Positions 5,318 through 5,470 of a DNA stretch of 5,470 nt are shown piece after piece (the first letter of the stretch is position 1; every line of letters starts with the position of its first letter). This stretch comes from Chitinophagaceae bacterium. Lineage in GTDB: Bacteria > Bacteroidota > Bacteroidia > Chitinophagales > Chitinophagaceae. Below the pieces are notes generated by a model. The model ran no database searches, had not been told where the DNA came from, and saw only the letters and a program-made list of their open reading frames with translations. The stretch covers positions 1 through 5,470 of the forward strand of contig JAOQAL010000777.1 of the NCBI GenBank assembly GCA_025963615.1, written 5' to 3'. The position numbers and the translations under genes are program-made.

Positions 5318-5470
5318 CCCAATAACAATATTAATTGTAGATTCAAACCGTAAAGACAAACAAGAGGAAAGAATAGCGGATCACCGACACAGGCAAGAGT
5401 TCTTCCGGAGATGAACCAGGAAATGCGCAAAGGGCGAAGGAACGCAGCCATGTTTTATACCGTAATACCC

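Larger units (their letters stand above)
4852..5470. other. long non-coding stretch rich in inverted repeats
   Basis: No convincing protein gene is found in these 619 bases. Short frames of 60-85 codons are open on both strands at once, read straight through hairpins, have unnatural composition (Phe/Lys/Pro-Gly runs from T and A tracts) and match no family I recognise. The left part (4952-5061) holds four consecutive hairpins. The middle (5179-5206) has a degraded copy of part of that array. The right part has two CCCGGG palindromes (5258-5263 and 5283-5288), an A/T inverted repeat (5298-5317) and a purine-rich stretch near the right end. It follows the protease gene directly; no + strand intrinsic terminator (hairpin followed by T run) is evident just after the protease stop. 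Confidence 0.7.

Noticed and set aside
5102..5414. An 85-codon - strand frame and a 60-codon + strand frame.
   Set aside because: Both read through the decayed repeat and A/T tracts and overlap each other, with no domain or leader to support either.
5411..5470. Possible partial CDS starting at ATG 5411.
   Set aside because: Only 20 codons are visible, with Arg/Lys-rich low-complexity sequence like a repeat; not enough to list as a gene.

Overview
The window looks like a chromosomal segment from a Bacteroidota bacterium, most likely of the Chitinophagaceae or a neighbouring Sphingobacteriia-type lineage. The reasons are: moderately AT-rich DNA; start codons without clear Shine-Dalgarno sequences but with A/T-rich leaders; one promoter element of the Bacteroidota TAnnTTTG type; a Gram-negative lipopolysaccharide gene (kdsB); a futalosine-pathway menaquinone gene (mqnC); a secreted two-lobed aspartyl protease with a C-terminal PDZ domain; and intergenic CCCGAT...ATCGGG hairpins of a kind I associate with this phylum. 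The taxonomic call is an inference from protein flavour, not from a marker gene.

Layout. Positions 1-177 hold the end of a + strand gene that begins outside the window; its protein has a CxxC pair near the C-terminus. A + strand integral-membrane fatty acid hydroxylase / sterol desaturase family protein follows (226-1065), then kdsB (1112-1882), which makes CMP-Kdo for lipopolysaccharide. The gaps among these three are only about 46-48 bases, so they may be one transcription unit. kdsB converges on a - strand pair: mqnC (3477-2353) and, downstream of it, a small DUF3817-type membrane protein (2259-1948). mqnC diverges from a + strand secreted aspartyl protease-PDZ protein (3652-4851) across a 174-base intergenic region that carries the likely mqnC promoter.

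The last 619 bases (4852-5470) contain no convincing gene. They hold an A:T hairpin and then three GC-rich hairpins whose left arms fall in exact 33-base register. A degraded relative of the first hairpin and its tail lies 198 bases further on (6 x 33), followed by more AT-rich and CCCGGG inverted repeats. This is the most unusual part of the window and looks like a dispersed intergenic repeat array, part of which could terminate transcription on the - strand.

The genes are mainly envelope and respiratory housekeeping: Kdo activation, a membrane-bound di-iron hydroxylase, menaquinone synthesis and a periplasmic or exported protease. I see no CRISPR array, insertion sequence, prophage, toxin-antitoxin or defence locus, and no convincing undescribed multi-gene system. 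Two computed-looking gene starts are better moved downstream: the desaturase to ATG 226 and the protease to ATG 3652.
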